This document shows, in pieces, positions 25,639 through 34,586 of a stretch of 64,000 bases of DNA. The position numbers were made by a program, and so were the translations under genes. The notes beneath the pieces were generated by a model. The model had not been told where the DNA came from and made no database searches. It worked only from the letters and a program-made list of their open reading frames with translations. The DNA comes from a halophilic archaeon SHRA6 (GTDB lineage: Archaea; Halobacteriota; Halobacteria; Halobacteriales; Haloferacaceae). The first letter of the stretch is position 1. Each line of letters opens with the position of its first letter. The DNA is taken from the NCBI GenBank assembly GCA_005239175.1, contig SOPS01000001.1:186001-250000 (forward strand). Direction: 5' to 3'.

Positions 25639-26292
25639 ATGGACAGTTACAGCGCAGTCTTGTTTGATATGGACGGTGTATTGGTCGACTCTGAGCAGTA
25701 CTGGGAAACGGTGTGGCGTGAAACCATCTTTCCGCACCTCCAACATGGCACGCCAACAGTGGAGGAAGTGACCGGCCGATCGTACGACGAGAGCCTGGCA
25801 GAGTTGGTCGATCGCTACGACAGTGACGTGACACTGGACGTCCTCACCGAGATATTCCACGAAGAGGCGATCGACATATACAGCCAGAAGGTGTCGCTAA
25901 CGCCGAAAATCGACGCGCTTTTTGAATCACTGACGAGCCGGGGGACAGCGGTTGCAATCGTCTCGTCGGCACATCCAGACTGGATCAAGACCGTCATCGA
26001 TCGTTTCGATCTTCCAGCAGTCGAGGCGGTTGTAAGTGCCATCGAGATTGATGGTCCTGGAAAGCCAGAGCCGGATGTGTACCTCGCTGCGGCTGCAGAA
26101 CTCGGTGTCGATCCATCCGAAGCGATCGTCGTCGAGGACTCTCGAAACGGAATCGAAGCGGCGCTCACAGCAGGTGCGACGGTAATCGGCTTTGCGAGGG
26201 ATCACCCAGTCCCGGACGTTGAGGGACTTCATACGATTGCAGACACGCCCGAGGACCTCCGAAAGACGATCGAGTCGCTCCTGGAAAAATAA
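25639..26292 (+). CDS. HAD-superfamily phosphatase (phosphoglycolate phosphatase-like)
   Basis: HAD hydrolase of 217 residues. Motif I is AVLFDMDGVLVDS with the nucleophilic Asp and acid-base Asp, motif II is VAIVSSAHPDW, motif III Lys is in GKPEPDVY, and motif IV is VVEDSRNGIEAALTAG. A cap inserts between motifs I and II (about residues 20-80), a small helical type-1 cap as in phosphoglycolate phosphatase and beta-phosphoglucomutase. The substrate cannot be read from sequence. It precedes a DUF5791-like gene by 65 bp on the same strand. Confidence 0.9.
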   Translation: MDSYSAVLFDMDGVLVDSEQYWETVWRETIFPHLQHGTPTVEEVTGRSYDESLAELVDRYDSDVTLDVLTEIFHEEAIDIYSQKVSLTPKIDALFESLTSRGTAVAIVSSAHPDWIKTVIDRFDLPAVEAVVSAIEIDGPGKPEPDVYLAAAAELGVDPSEAIVVEDSRNGIEAALTAGATVIGFARDHPVPDVEGLHTIADTPEDLRKTIESLLEK

Positions 26293-26357
26293 CCCGAAAT
26301 AACGGATGGGCCGCCCGCAAGACAACCGTTTTCTCGGTCGACCGTCGAATACGTAGT

Positions 26358-26792
26358 ATGTTGTACGACGCTGCGTCGGAGCCGGCTGCAGGGACAGTAT
26401 CTGCCCTGCGGGCAGCATACGACGAACAGCTGGCGGCAGTCTTCGAGTCGACAGACGTCGAGACGGCCGCGGCGGAGACCGGAATTGCTCCTGAAACGCT
26501 GGCTGCGATCGATGCTGGCGAGTCGCCAGAGGTGACCGTTCGAGAGGCTGCAGCCATCTTGGCGCTCGATCCAGAACGGCCGGACGCCGACGCAATTGTG
26601 TACGAGCTCCGCGATCACTTGCTCATGGGCATGACGACCGGCGTGTTGGACGTGGATACAATCGCCTCGCGAATCTCGGTCGACCTGACCGGACAGGAGG
26701 TCCAACAGGCACTCGAAGGCCGGACTGAGATGACACTCGATCAGCTCGCAGCGATCCAGCACGTGATTGAAACGCAAAACGACAAAAAATGA
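26358..26792 (+). CDS. Haloarchaeal protein, DUF5791-like
   Basis: Acidic, all-helical protein of 144 residues (MLYDAASEPAAGTVSALRAAY). The region TAAAETGIAPETLAAIDAGESPEVTVREAAAILALDPERPD (shown in part) resembles a helix-turn-helix-like repeat. The central LMGMTTGVLDVDTIASRI and C-terminal MTLDQLAAIQHVIE stretches are ones I recall as conserved in DUF5791 proteins, unverified. The stop overlaps the start of the following epimerase gene by four bases, indicating coupled translation. Function unknown. Confidence 0.75.
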   Translation: MLYDAASEPAAGTVSALRAAYDEQLAAVFESTDVETAAAETGIAPETLAAIDAGESPEVTVREAAAILALDPERPDADAIVYELRDHLLMGMTTGVLDVDTIASRISVDLTGQEVQQALEGRTEMTLDQLAAIQHVIETQNDKK

Positions 26793-27718
26793 CTGAGCCA
26801 GCAGACTCCGTAGACGATCAGGTCGACGCCGTAATCCTCGGCTGTGGGTACGTCGGCATTGAACTGGGTCGCCAGCTGACTGAAGCTGGGTTCGAGGTCG
26901 TAGGAGTTCGTCGATCCGCTGATGGGCTCGCTGCGATCGAGGCCGCCGGATTCACCGCAAAGGAGGCGGACCTGACCGCACCAGAGACACTCGAATCGGT
27001 ACCAGATGCCCGGTGGCTCGTTTTCGCTGCAAGTTCGGGCGGCCGCGGCGCCGGTGCCGCACGACGAATCTTCGTCGACGGGCTCGAAACCGCGATCGAA
27101 GCGTACGGAACGCGATCGACCCCACCCGAGCGGCTGGTGTACACCTCAAGTACTGGGGTGTACGGCGATCACGATGGAGAGTGGGTCGATGAGTCAACGC
27201 CGATCAACCCAACAACTGACAAAACCGCGGTCCTCGCGGAAGCTGAACGAGTCGCGATCGAGCGCACGGCCGAGTACGGAATCGACGGCACTGTCGTCCG
27301 GTTCGCCGGCCTGTACGGGCCCGATCGCTACCGTCTCTCGCGGTACCTCGAGGGACCGGTGACGGAGGGGTACCTCAACATGGTCCACCGCGAGGACGCA
27401 GCGGGCTCGATCGCGTTTTTGCTCCGTGAAGATCTCGCGCGGGGGGAGACCGTCTTGATCGCCGACGACGAGCCAGCCGACAAATGGACGTTCGCCGACT
27501 GGCTGGCCGACCAGTGCGGCCGTGATTCGCCGCCAAAGCAGACGAAAGCCGAGCGTATCGCCGATGGATCGCTCTCAGCGGCTGCGAAGCGGCGGATCAA
27601 GACGAGCAAGCGTTGTTCGAACGATCGGCTCAACGAACTCGGCTACGAACTTCGCTACCCGACATATCGAGAGGGCTATCGGGCGGCGATCGACGCCTAC
27701 GTTGAGAGCGATCGTTGA
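26789..27718 (+). CDS. NAD-dependent epimerase/dehydratase (extended SDR)
   Basis: Extended SDR protein of 309 residues with a nucleotide motif VILGCGYVGIELGRQLTEAG near residue 10, an unusual GCGYVGxE form of the Rossmann loop. YTSSTGVYGDHDGEWVDEST follows near residue 120. The tyrosine of VYGD occupies the conserved active-site position, though the usual YxxxK lysine is not obvious at the expected place. The protein resembles the YeeZ/NAD(P)-binding branch rather than sugar epimerases. Its start overlaps the DUF5791-like gene. Substrate unknown. Confidence 0.8.
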   Translation: MTEPADSVDDQVDAVILGCGYVGIELGRQLTEAGFEVVGVRRSADGLAAIEAAGFTAKEADLTAPETLESVPDARWLVFAASSGGRGAGAARRIFVDGLETAIEAYGTRSTPPERLVYTSSTGVYGDHDGEWVDESTPINPTTDKTAVLAEAERVAIERTAEYGIDGTVVRFAGLYGPDRYRLSRYLEGPVTEGYLNMVHREDAAGSIAFLLREDLARGETVLIADDEPADKWTFADWLADQCGRDSPPKQTKAERIADGSLSAAAKRRIKTSKRCSNDRLNELGYELRYPTYREGYRAAIDAYVESDR

Positions 27719-27858
27719 ATTCGAGAGGGGGCGATCGGCCAGTCATGCTGCTAACGTTCTCATAGAGTGAATTTCAGGGATAACAGGGTTGAGAGCTACG
27801 TGTATGGAATCCTGTCAATCTCTCACAGACTAAGTTTTTTCTTTAACACATATGAACC

Positions 27859-27876
27859 TTTAAATTAATTATATTA
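27859..27876 (+). promoter_or_regulatory. AT-rich promoter of the small membrane-peptide gene
   Basis: TTTAAATTAATTATATTA at 27859-27876 is strongly AT-rich against a high-GC background and ends 24 bp before ATG 27900, suiting a TATA box. Just upstream, TTTTTTCTTTAA at 27834-27845 could be a U-rich transcript end for the epimerase gene; FttA-type termination in archaea uses such tracts. Confidence 0.5.
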
Positions 27877-27899
27877 TCTCCACGGGCAATGTGGGTAGT

Positions 27900-28043
27900 A
27901 TGTCGCAAGACAACAACGGCAAGATGGCACAATTCCTGGCAGAACACCCGCGGCTGATCGGCGTCCTGTTTACGATGATGTTGTTATTGACGCAGGCGGG
28001 GAATGTAGCGGCAAAAAACTCTGGGTCATTTGTTGGACCGTGA
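27900..28043 (+). CDS. 47-residue membrane peptide, DUF7503-like
   Basis: Too short for most gene calls: MSQDNNGKMAQFLAEHPRLI followed by one hydrophobic segment, GVLFTMMLLLTQAGNVAA, and a short Gly/Ser tail to TGA 28041. The layout of soluble head, single helix and small tail suggests a membrane-anchored peptide or a signal anchor. I recall similar short haloarchaeal proteins named DUF7503, unverified. It has its own strong AT promoter and is convergent with the CHAT gene, with 4 bp between stops. Position next to a CHAT protein suggests it belongs to that module. Confidence 0.65.
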   Translation: MSQDNNGKMAQFLAEHPRLIGVLFTMMLLLTQAGNVAAKNSGSFVGP

Positions 28044-28047
28044 GCAG

Positions 28048-30117
28048 TCACCACTGTGACACGAACTCGTCACTCCATAGTAGCGTGTCATGATAAATGA
28101 CGGGAATCGGAGTGGAACTAAAGAAGGTATTCAAATCGTCTTTTGAGACGGTAATTGTATCAATATAGCCTGATGATAGGTACCGCTTATCCACGCCCGG
28201 AATATACGGAATGAACAAGGTCCCCATATCTGACTTTTTTGTTGGATATGTTTCAATTGCGATTTCAAACTGATTCTCATCGGTGTCGTCTATTTGACAC
28301 ACAAACGGTGTAACGTTTGTCTCTTCTGCAAGCTGTAGATTTCCCTCTCCAATAACCATGTACTGGTTGCCAACTAAACGCTGTTCTCGGGCGATATCAA
28401 TCGCCGACCGCAACGAGAAGCCATCCATGAGTAACCGAATAAATTTAGCGCCAATATCGACTGCCGGCGCGTTCAGCACCTCACTCGTTGTGACAACGCC
28501 ACCGACGCATCCAGCGTCAACGAGCGCATGTCCTTGCGTGTACGATGCACATCCATTGAGAATGAACGCATCGACAGAGAAGCCGTCAAACTCACACGCA
28601 TCAAAGAACCCGTCAGCACACTGGATTCCATCAGGGGTGACGTGGCCTACGTAGTGAACGAAATCCACGTCAGAATACAGTAGTTCTTGCAATGCTTCTG
28701 TTGTCAGGTTCTGGAGAATGGTCATCGAAACGTTCCGTTCACGAAGGGCCTCAAAAATATCCTCGAGAAGCTCACGCTCAGTAGTCATCGCATCGTCGTT
28801 AACGACAACCGCAATTTCGAGATCGCCTTCGCGTTCGAGCTCACGTGAAAGGCGGGTTTCAAACGACTGGACCGTCGTTTTGCCAATTTTGATCGGATCC
28901 GCGTCACCGATCCACGTGTGTTCGACAGAGGCTGCATCAGGCATGTCGACGAATGTGCGCTCGGTGGCACCTGCAGTACTCGCATCCCGGAGGAAGTCGT
29001 TGACAGACTCTGGAGTGGATTTAGTATTTGACGCGATCTCAAGTTCTGGACAACGAATCGCAGCAAGATCGCCAGCTAAGTACGGAAGTGCTTTGATATA
29101 CTCTTGATCAGGTTGGATATCCGCAGTTAACCGCCATTCCGGTAACAGGTCAACAAGGTCTTCAAATGGAATTTCAAGATAGCGACCGATCCGATCGCTG
29201 ATCGACATGTCATAGAGCGATTTGATATCGAATGAATGACGTTTTTCTAACTCGGTGCGCTCGTGTAGTTGGGTTGGATAGTACCCCTCTGTACGGACGA
29301 TACAGTCAAGGAAGAAAACGTGCTGAAGCGTACGAGCAACATCGCTATCGTACGCTTTAACAGACCCTGACTCGCCCAATTCATACTCCCAATCGGGACC
29401 AACCAGTCGCGCATTCCAAGATGGTACCAGCGTCGCACCAAGATAATATGCCAACGAAGCTGCGGGGAATATGTACCGATACTGCGGAGGACAATACAGC
29501 TGAATACCGCTCTGGGGGCGGGAAAGATCTGATGGGATATCGGTCGTTTCGCCGATCGAGATCGTCGGCGGATGCCCACGGAGCGTCGGATACGATCGCT
29601 CCGAAGAGAGCGTTTTGAGCGCGGATCCGAAGTACGAAACGGCATCCATCACCGAGTACGGGTCTGCTTGTACTTGGATCTCCGCGGCAGGATGATCATG
29701 CATTGACCGGTAGCCGATATGCAATTCCGTCTGCGGTTTGAACTCGATCGTTGTCGAAAATAAGTCAGATCGAACCGCGACAGAAGAATCAACCCGAAGG
29801 TACGTTTTGATTCCCTCCGAACAGTCGATGAGGTACGTGTCCTGCGGGAGTTCAACTGGACTCCCATTCGTCGTTTCCGCGACGAATTCACCGTCTGCAG
29901 TCCAAATCTGAACATCCTGCAGCGAGTCGAACTCGATCGCACCCGTCTCGACACACACTGCATGATCGACTGGGAAGTGGAACAGCTCGGGGTCGGACGA
30001 CCGAACCTCAACGGGCCCAGGGAACCCAAATCCGACAGAAGAGCGTTCGATCGGATCCCAGATCTCGAGTTCGCGGCGATCCTCCGATGATCGAACCTCT
30101 GGTTTTTTGACACTCAT
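28048..30117 (-). CDS. CHAT-domain (caspase-like) protein
   Basis: Large protein of 689 residues from ATG 30117, preceded by a GGTGATC ribosome-binding-like stretch. The N-terminal 400 residues hold beta-rich regions and no recognised domain. The C-terminal part is a CHAT peptidase-like domain: the catalytic histidine is in VDFVHYVGHVTPDG (His about 492) and the cysteine in AFILNGCASYTQG (Cys about 523), then GGVVTTSEVLNAPAVDIGAKF. Both catalytic residues are present. CHAT proteases occur in bacterial defence and cell-death modules. GC content is lower than flanking genes. It follows the DUF7504-like gene by 8 bp, so they are one operon. Confidence 0.85.
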   Translation of the reverse strand: MSVKKPEVRSSEDRRELEIWDPIERSSVGFGFPGPVEVRSSDPELFHFPVDHAVCVETGAIEFDSLQDVQIWTADGEFVAETTNGSPVELPQDTYLIDCSEGIKTYLRVDSSVAVRSDLFSTTIEFKPQTELHIGYRSMHDHPAAEIQVQADPYSVMDAVSYFGSALKTLSSERSYPTLRGHPPTISIGETTDIPSDLSRPQSGIQLYCPPQYRYIFPAASLAYYLGATLVPSWNARLVGPDWEYELGESGSVKAYDSDVARTLQHVFFLDCIVRTEGYYPTQLHERTELEKRHSFDIKSLYDMSISDRIGRYLEIPFEDLVDLLPEWRLTADIQPDQEYIKALPYLAGDLAAIRCPELEIASNTKSTPESVNDFLRDASTAGATERTFVDMPDAASVEHTWIGDADPIKIGKTTVQSFETRLSRELEREGDLEIAVVVNDDAMTTERELLEDIFEALRERNVSMTILQNLTTEALQELLYSDVDFVHYVGHVTPDGIQCADGFFDACEFDGFSVDAFILNGCASYTQGHALVDAGCVGGVVTTSEVLNAPAVDIGAKFIRLLMDGFSLRSAIDIAREQRLVGNQYMVIGEGNLQLAEETNVTPFVCQIDDTDENQFEIAIETYPTKKSDMGTLFIPYIPGVDKRYLSSGYIDTITVSKDDLNTFFSSTPIPVIYHDTLLWSDEFVSQW

Positions 30118-30125
30118 ATGATCAC

Positions 30126-30818
30126 CTAGAGCCGAACCCACTCTGTCGAGTAGTTGATTTGTGGGATGTGCCAGCGCTGTTCTGTCGGGATATCTCCCTG
30201 CCGACGGAGCTCTACCCTGGCGTCGAAGAGGTGTTTGAACTCCTCGACGAGCGGATCGTCGTCGTCGATCGGCAGGTGATAGTGGGCCATTCCTTCGACA
30301 CCCTTGACGAGTCCGCCGATAATCCGGATGAACCGCGCGGCGTCGTAGTAGTCGAAGCGCTCGACGATCGGCCGAAGCGTGAGGAGACTCATCCGAAGCT
30401 GGGAGGATTCAAGGTCACCGTACTCCTCGTCGAGGTCGGCAATCTCTTCGCAGATCCGGGTCTGAAGGGGGCGGAGCCGGCTGTCAATCAGCGGCTTCGG
30501 GGTCGGGGTCGACAGCGATGGGTTCTCTGCGGCACTAGCGCCACGGAGCTGATCGGTCCCGAAGTCGATGACGCGCGGCGCTGGGACGTATCCCTGTCTG
30601 AGGTAGTGATCGGGTTCGATCGTCAGATCTGTCGAGACGAGAAGCCGTTCACGGCATTTGTTTGTCGATCCGAGCAGCTCCTGGGTCGCGTGAAACGAGA
30701 CGTTCGGCGCCACTTCGCCCGTGATGAGAATGTTCGATCCGATCTGTTTGAGCTCCGAGAGCACCTCGACGAGCTGTTTTGACTCGCCGCCAGAGAACGA
30801 TGACCCAGCGCGTTTCAT
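30126..30818 (-). CDS. RecA/KaiC-like protein lacking Walker A, DUF7504-like
   Basis: Protein of 230 residues. The first half resembles a RecA-superfamily strand order, GSNILITGEVAPNVSFHATQ, then a RERLLVSTDLTIEPD strand, but the phosphate-binding loop has no GxxxxGK, so ATP binding is unlikely. The second half, QTRICEEIADLDEEYGDLES and RFDYYDAARFIRIIGGLVKGVEGM (shown in part), is helical. I recall a haloarchaeal family named DUF7504 of this type, unverified. It is the first gene of a two-gene operon with the CHAT protein (8-bp gap) and could sense or relay a signal to it. Confidence 0.7.
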   Translation of the reverse strand: MKRAGSSFSGGESKQLVEVLSELKQIGSNILITGEVAPNVSFHATQELLGSTNKCRERLLVSTDLTIEPDHYLRQGYVPAPRVIDFGTDQLRGASAAENPSLSTPTPKPLIDSRLRPLQTRICEEIADLDEEYGDLESSQLRMSLLTLRPIVERFDYYDAARFIRIIGGLVKGVEGMAHYHLPIDDDDPLVEEFKHLFDARVELRRQGDIPTEQRWHIPQINYSTEWVRL

Positions 30819-30945
30819 TACTTGGCTAGGGTATGCAAAGAGCTGTCAAATAACTTGCTATGCTTTCGGGAGTTGGACATCACCAGCGGTTTGAGTGCAG
30901 TGATAGCTCCGAAACACCGAACACGACGCCGATCGTGGTGCGAAT

Positions 30946-32046
30946 ATGGACTACAAGACGCCGCAGTTTTTCCATCTGATGCAGTATGCTGCGAACGCCG
31001 ATCGCGACGTCATCGATATGGTCAGCGGTAACCCAGACTGGGAGCCCCCAGCGGCAATCAGGGCAGGATTACACGAGTACGCCGACGGCGACTCGTCGAC
31101 GTTTCAGTATCCGCCGAGCGATGGATTAGCCGACCTCAAAGCCGAGATCGGCGCACGCCGAAGCGTCGATCCCAATCGACTCGTCGTCACAAATGGGACC
31201 GGCGAGGCGAACTACCTCGGGATGGCGCGCGCGATGGAGGCCTGTAGCGGCGATCGAGTACTGCTGCCCGATCCAGTGTATCCGTATTACCCTGGAAAAG
31301 CGACGCTGCTCGGCGGGAAACCTGAGTTGGTGCCGACGAACGTTGACGGCTCGCTCGACGTTGACGCCATGTCTGGAGCGATCGACGACGAAGTTGCGTG
31401 TATCGTCCTCAACACGCCGAACAACCCGACTGGCGCGATTTACGACCTCGAATCGATCCGGGCGATCGTTGCGGCCGCGGAGACTCACGACGCGCTCGTC
31501 GTCGTTGATGAGGTGTACGATCACTTCGATCTCGCGGGTAGCTTCGAGAGCGCACTGGCGATCGACTCACCGAACGTCGTCGTCACCAGCGGCTTCTCGA
31601 AATCGATGGCGATCACCGGCTTTCGGGTTGGGTATGCGATCTTTCCAGATCCGCTAGTGGATGCGGCGAAGACGCGGCACATGCTGGTCAACGTTGCGGG
31701 CAGCAGGCCGGCCCAACAGGCCGTCTACGAGGCGTTGCGATCGACCCCGCCGACATACTACGAAGCCGCTAGAGAGACGGTTCGCGATCGCGTCGACACT
31801 TTTACCGCCGCACTCGATGCCGCAGGTGCGGCCTACAGCCGGCCTGAGGGGTCGTTTTACGTACTCGCGCGGTTCGAGGACTTCCCGGGGACGATGGCGA
31901 ACACGAAGCGGCTGATCGATGAGGCTGGGGTGGCAGGTATGCCCGGCGAAACATTCGGCACCGCTCGCGACGAATGGCTCCGGTTTGCACTCGTAACACC
32001 GAGGGCACAAGAGGCTGCAGACCGACTCGCGGCGTACTTCGAGTGA
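30946..32046 (+). CDS. Aminotransferase class I/II (PLP-dependent)
   Basis: PLP-dependent aminotransferase of 366 residues of the aspartate/aromatic group. The Schiff-base lysine is in VTSGFSKSMAITGFRVGYAIF, where FSKSMAITGFR is the family signature. NTPNNPTGAIYD near residue 155 and VVVDEVYDHFDL supply the cofactor contacts (Asn, Asp, Tyr), and a phosphate-binding Arg follows. Substrate is likely aspartate, aromatic or branched amino acid; sequence does not decide. It stands alone, divergent from the CHAT operon. Confidence 0.9.
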   Translation: MDYKTPQFFHLMQYAANADRDVIDMVSGNPDWEPPAAIRAGLHEYADGDSSTFQYPPSDGLADLKAEIGARRSVDPNRLVVTNGTGEANYLGMARAMEACSGDRVLLPDPVYPYYPGKATLLGGKPELVPTNVDGSLDVDAMSGAIDDEVACIVLNTPNNPTGAIYDLESIRAIVAAAETHDALVVVDEVYDHFDLAGSFESALAIDSPNVVVTSGFSKSMAITGFRVGYAIFPDPLVDAAKTRHMLVNVAGSRPAQQAVYEALRSTPPTYYEAARETVRDRVDTFTAALDAAGAAYSRPEGSFYVLARFEDFPGTMANTKRLIDEAGVAGMPGETFGTARDEWLRFALVTPRAQEAADRLAAYFE

Positions 32047-32101
32047 GGATTCGAGCGAAGATCGAGGCCGAAACGGGTATCATCGCTCAGGATCGTATCA
32101 T

Positions 32102-32752
32102 ATGACAATGGATCGATCGGCCGCACTCGACCGCGTCGAGACACTCATCGATACCGTCGAATCTGAACCAATGGCAGTCCCGATACGGGAGATCTGGGTA
32201 TACGGGGACGTAGCACTGGGGTTAGATCCGATCGATCGACTCGACGTGTACGTCACCAAAGATATCCTCATGCGATCGGACGGCGACGCCGCCGCAAAGT
32301 TCGAAGAGACCCACGGCGTCAAAGGGATCGGCAGAACGGTCCGCACAGAGTGGGCCGAACAGTTTCCTGAATACATCCGCACGAACGACGGTGGCTATGC
32401 GGCACCCGAGAAGTGCCTCGCTGCGCATCTGCTTGAGCCCGATGAGCCGATTCATCTTGAGGTCTGTAACGCGAGCTTCGACGATAACGTCACCCAGCGG
32501 CTCAAGGGAGCCCTTGCGCAGGATGCCTACGAACAGATCCTCGACCCACGCGGGGTCTGTCTGTGGCTCGACGGTCGCCGCGGCGAGGACACGATGGAGA
32601 AGCTCCGCGGCGGAGAACTCCCGTTCCCGACGCTTTCTGGAGCGCTCGAAATGCTCGGCATGGACGCCGACGACGCGAGCGAAGCAGCCGACGTGGTGCG
32701 ATCGCGTCGCGCGGAGGCAACGGGTGTGAGCGTTCGCGGCGACGTGGTGTAG
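32102..32752 (+). CDS. Haloarchaeal protein with nucleotidyltransferase-like motif, DUF7095-like
   Basis: Protein of 216 residues (ATG 32102 or 32108). IREIWVYGDVALGLDPIDRLDVYVTKD (shown in part) resembles the GS...D.D pattern of a nucleotidyltransferase palm, with an Asp/Val/Tyr run, but the canonical GS is GD and catalysis is uncertain. The rest is a helical region including HLLEPDEPIHLEVCNASFDDN. I recall it as DUF7095, unverified. A 26-bp repeat begins 4 bp after its stop and continues into the convergent methyltransferase. Confidence 0.7.
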   Translation: MTMDRSAALDRVETLIDTVESEPMAVPIREIWVYGDVALGLDPIDRLDVYVTKDILMRSDGDAAAKFEETHGVKGIGRTVRTEWAEQFPEYIRTNDGGYAAPEKCLAAHLLEPDEPIHLEVCNASFDDNVTQRLKGALAQDAYEQILDPRGVCLWLDGRRGEDTMEKLRGGELPFPTLSGALEMLGMDADDASEAADVVRSRRAEATGVSVRGDVV

Positions 32753-32756
32753 TTCA

Positions 32757-32808
32757 GGCACTCACGGCACCATGTGTCCGAAGGCACTCACTGGGCTATG
32801 TGTCCGAC
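32757..32808 (-). repeat. 26-bp repeat across the methyltransferase 3' end
   Basis: On the plus strand GGCACTCAC followed by CATGTGTCCGA occurs at 32757-32782; a second copy (GGCACTCAC, then CTATGTGTCCGA) occupies 32783-32808 and contains the methyltransferase stop (CTA at 32796-32798). A partial third follows. Here the stop is not kept in the other copy: TAG aligns with TGG. Confidence 0.75.
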
Positions 32809-33641
32809 GACACTCGACCAACCGTGACATCAAAGGGAACAACCTCAACGCGGCGGTAAGAGCCGTCCTGCATCTGTTCGACGATCGATCGGCCCATCTC
32901 GCGCCACTGCGAACGAAGTTCGTCGTACGACGCGGGCGCTGTCTCAGTGTCGAGCCCACGCCGTAGCTCAGTGGCGAGGTCATCGAGCCCTGATCCACTG
33001 GCTTTCGCTGCCGCATCAGACAGTTCGGCCGAGGAGTACGGTGGCTCTGTCCGCTTTTCGTGGTGATACCGCGCTGTCGAGATTTCCTGGAGACCGATCG
33101 AGTCGAACAGCGACGGGACGGTATCACCGATCGAGACGTCCGTGTTGACGCCGCGGACAAACGCATCTCGTGCGGTCTGTTCGAGTCGCTGTTCGGCCTC
33201 GACTGTCGAGTCGACTCCGACGTGAGCGTTGTTTGGCTCGATCGTCGCCACGATCTCCGAAGAGACGCGAGCGAACTCCTCAAGCGCTGCGGCTGGCTCA
33301 GAGAGGTTGATCAACAGCGCCTGACAGACAACGAGGTCGAACGAATCGTCAGCAAACGGAAGTCCGGTCGCATCACCCTGAGCATACTCAAGGGCCGTCT
33401 CAGACTGTGCGACATCAAGCAGCGATCGATCGGCGTCGAGCCCCACGACGCGTGCGGGTGCTGCGTCCGTGTTCTCAGACTGCGACGCGGCTGCAAGGAC
33501 CTGCGTTAGTTCGCCGGTTCCACACCCGACATCGAGGATCCGACGGCGGTTCGGGAGATCGAGATCCGAGAGCGCGGCGGTCGAATCGGCCCACATCCCC
33601 GCACGAGTGCGCGAGAGATACGCCGCCGAGAACCGACGCAT
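32796..33641 (-). CDS. Class I SAM-dependent methyltransferase
   Basis: Methyltransferase of 281 residues. Motif I is RRRILDVGCGTGELTQVLAA near residue 38; the acidic loop ARVVGLDADRSLLDVAQSE follows (motif II), then YAQGDATGLPFADDSFDLVVC with the post-motif DSFD, and INLSEPAAALEEFARVS. The C-terminal region suggests small-molecule or quinone-type methylation (UbiE/BioC-like), but the target is unknown. Its last residues VSSDT and stop lie inside a short repeat. The next gene, nfo, is divergent in order but on the same strand and 6 bp downstream of it, so co-transcription is possible. Confidence 0.9.
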   Translation of the reverse strand: MRRFSAAYLSRTRAGMWADSTAALSDLDLPNRRRILDVGCGTGELTQVLAAASQSENTDAAPARVVGLDADRSLLDVAQSETALEYAQGDATGLPFADDSFDLVVCQALLINLSEPAAALEEFARVSSEIVATIEPNNAHVGVDSTVEAEQRLEQTARDAFVRGVNTDVSIGDTVPSLFDSIGLQEISTARYHHEKRTEPPYSSAELSDAAAKASGSGLDDLATELRRGLDTETAPASYDELRSQWREMGRSIVEQMQDGSYRRVEVVPFDVTVGRVSSDT

Positions 33642-33647
33642 CTCGAC

Positions 33648-34526
33648 TCAGGCCTCATTGCGAAGCGTTCGGACCCGATCGATGTTCCACGCGAAGCTCT
33701 TGCCGTTCTCGGTCGGCGTTTCGAGCACCAGTGGAACATCGGCAATTGCAGGGTGATTGACAAAGGCGTCCATCCCCTCCTCCCCGATCAGTCCCTCACC
33801 GATGTGGGCGTGTTCGTCCTTGTTCGTCCCGCAGGCGTGTTTCGAGTCGTTGAGATGGACGCATTTGAGATGATCGAGCCCGACGACATCGTCGAGTTCT
33901 GCGATCGTCTCCTCGACACCCGTCGCAGTCGAGAGGTCATAGCCAGCGGCGAAGGCGTGGGCGGTATCCAGACAGATGTCGAGATCCTGCTCACTCAGCT
34001 CAAGAACCTGGGCGAGATGTTCGAACTTCCCGCCGAGTTTCGTGCCGCTGCCGGCGTCGGATTCGATGAGTACTGTGACGCCGTCGGGGATCGACAGCTC
34101 GTCGAGCGCGCTTGCAGCGTTTTCGAGCCCACCCTCAACACCCGCCCCGGTGTGTGCACCGAGGTGAACGTTGACGTACGGAATTCCGAGCTGCTCGGCT
34201 GCGTCAATCTCTCGTTGCATCGAGTCGATCGACTTCTCCCGAAGGCCGTCTTTCGGGGTACAGAGGTTCACGAGGTACGACGAGTGGATAACCCACGGAC
34301 CCTCAAGGGTCGCGTCAGTCTCCGATTTGAACAGATCGGCTTCGCCGTCGTCGATATTGGGGTTCTGCCAGACCTGTGGCGAGTGGGTGAAGATCTGTCC
34401 GCAGTTCCCGCCGAATTGTTCCTGTCTGAACACCGCATTGGCGATGTTGCCGTGAGGCGGTTTTTCCGGATCGTTCGAAGCTTTCGAGGCAGAGATCGAC
34501 ACGTGGGCACCGACGCGAACTGTCAT
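33648..34526 (-). CDS. nfo: Endonuclease IV (AP endonuclease)
   Basis: AP endonuclease that cuts at abasic sites during base-excision repair (292 aa from ATG 34526, [20 protein letters not shown]). Zn-ligand signatures are in order: [10 protein letters not shown] (His), [22 protein letters not shown] (Glu), [15 protein letters not shown] (Asp, His), [26 protein letters not shown] (His, Asp and His) and [11 protein letters not shown] (Glu). The triose-phosphate-isomerase-barrel core is complete. Codons upstream of 34526 in frame are rejected because they lie in a repeat-rich gap. It precedes the methyltransferase gene on the same strand. Confidence 0.95.
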   Translation of the reverse strand: MTVRVGAHVSISASKASNDPEKPPHGNIANAVFRQEQFGGNCGQIFTHSPQVWQNPNIDDGEADLFKSETDATLEGPWVIHSSYLVNLCTPKDGLREKSIDSMQREIDAAEQLGIPYVNVHLGAHTGAGVEGGLENAASALDELSIPDGVTVLIESDAGSGTKLGGKFEHLAQVLELSEQDLDICLDTAHAFAAGYDLSTATGVEETIAELDDVVGLDHLKCVHLNDSKHACGTNKDEHAHIGEGLIGEEGMDAFVNHPAIADVPLVLETPTENGKSFAWNIDRVRTLRNEA

Positions 34527-34586
34527 TAACTGAGACAGGATTCGGATGAACAAATGAACTTCGATCCGCCGGACGGGTTCGGGACG

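Noticed and set aside
27719-27899. Insertion-sequence remnant next to the CHAT island
   Set aside because: The AT-rich gap has a terminator-like T tract and a promoter but no inverted repeats, target duplication or transposase fragment.
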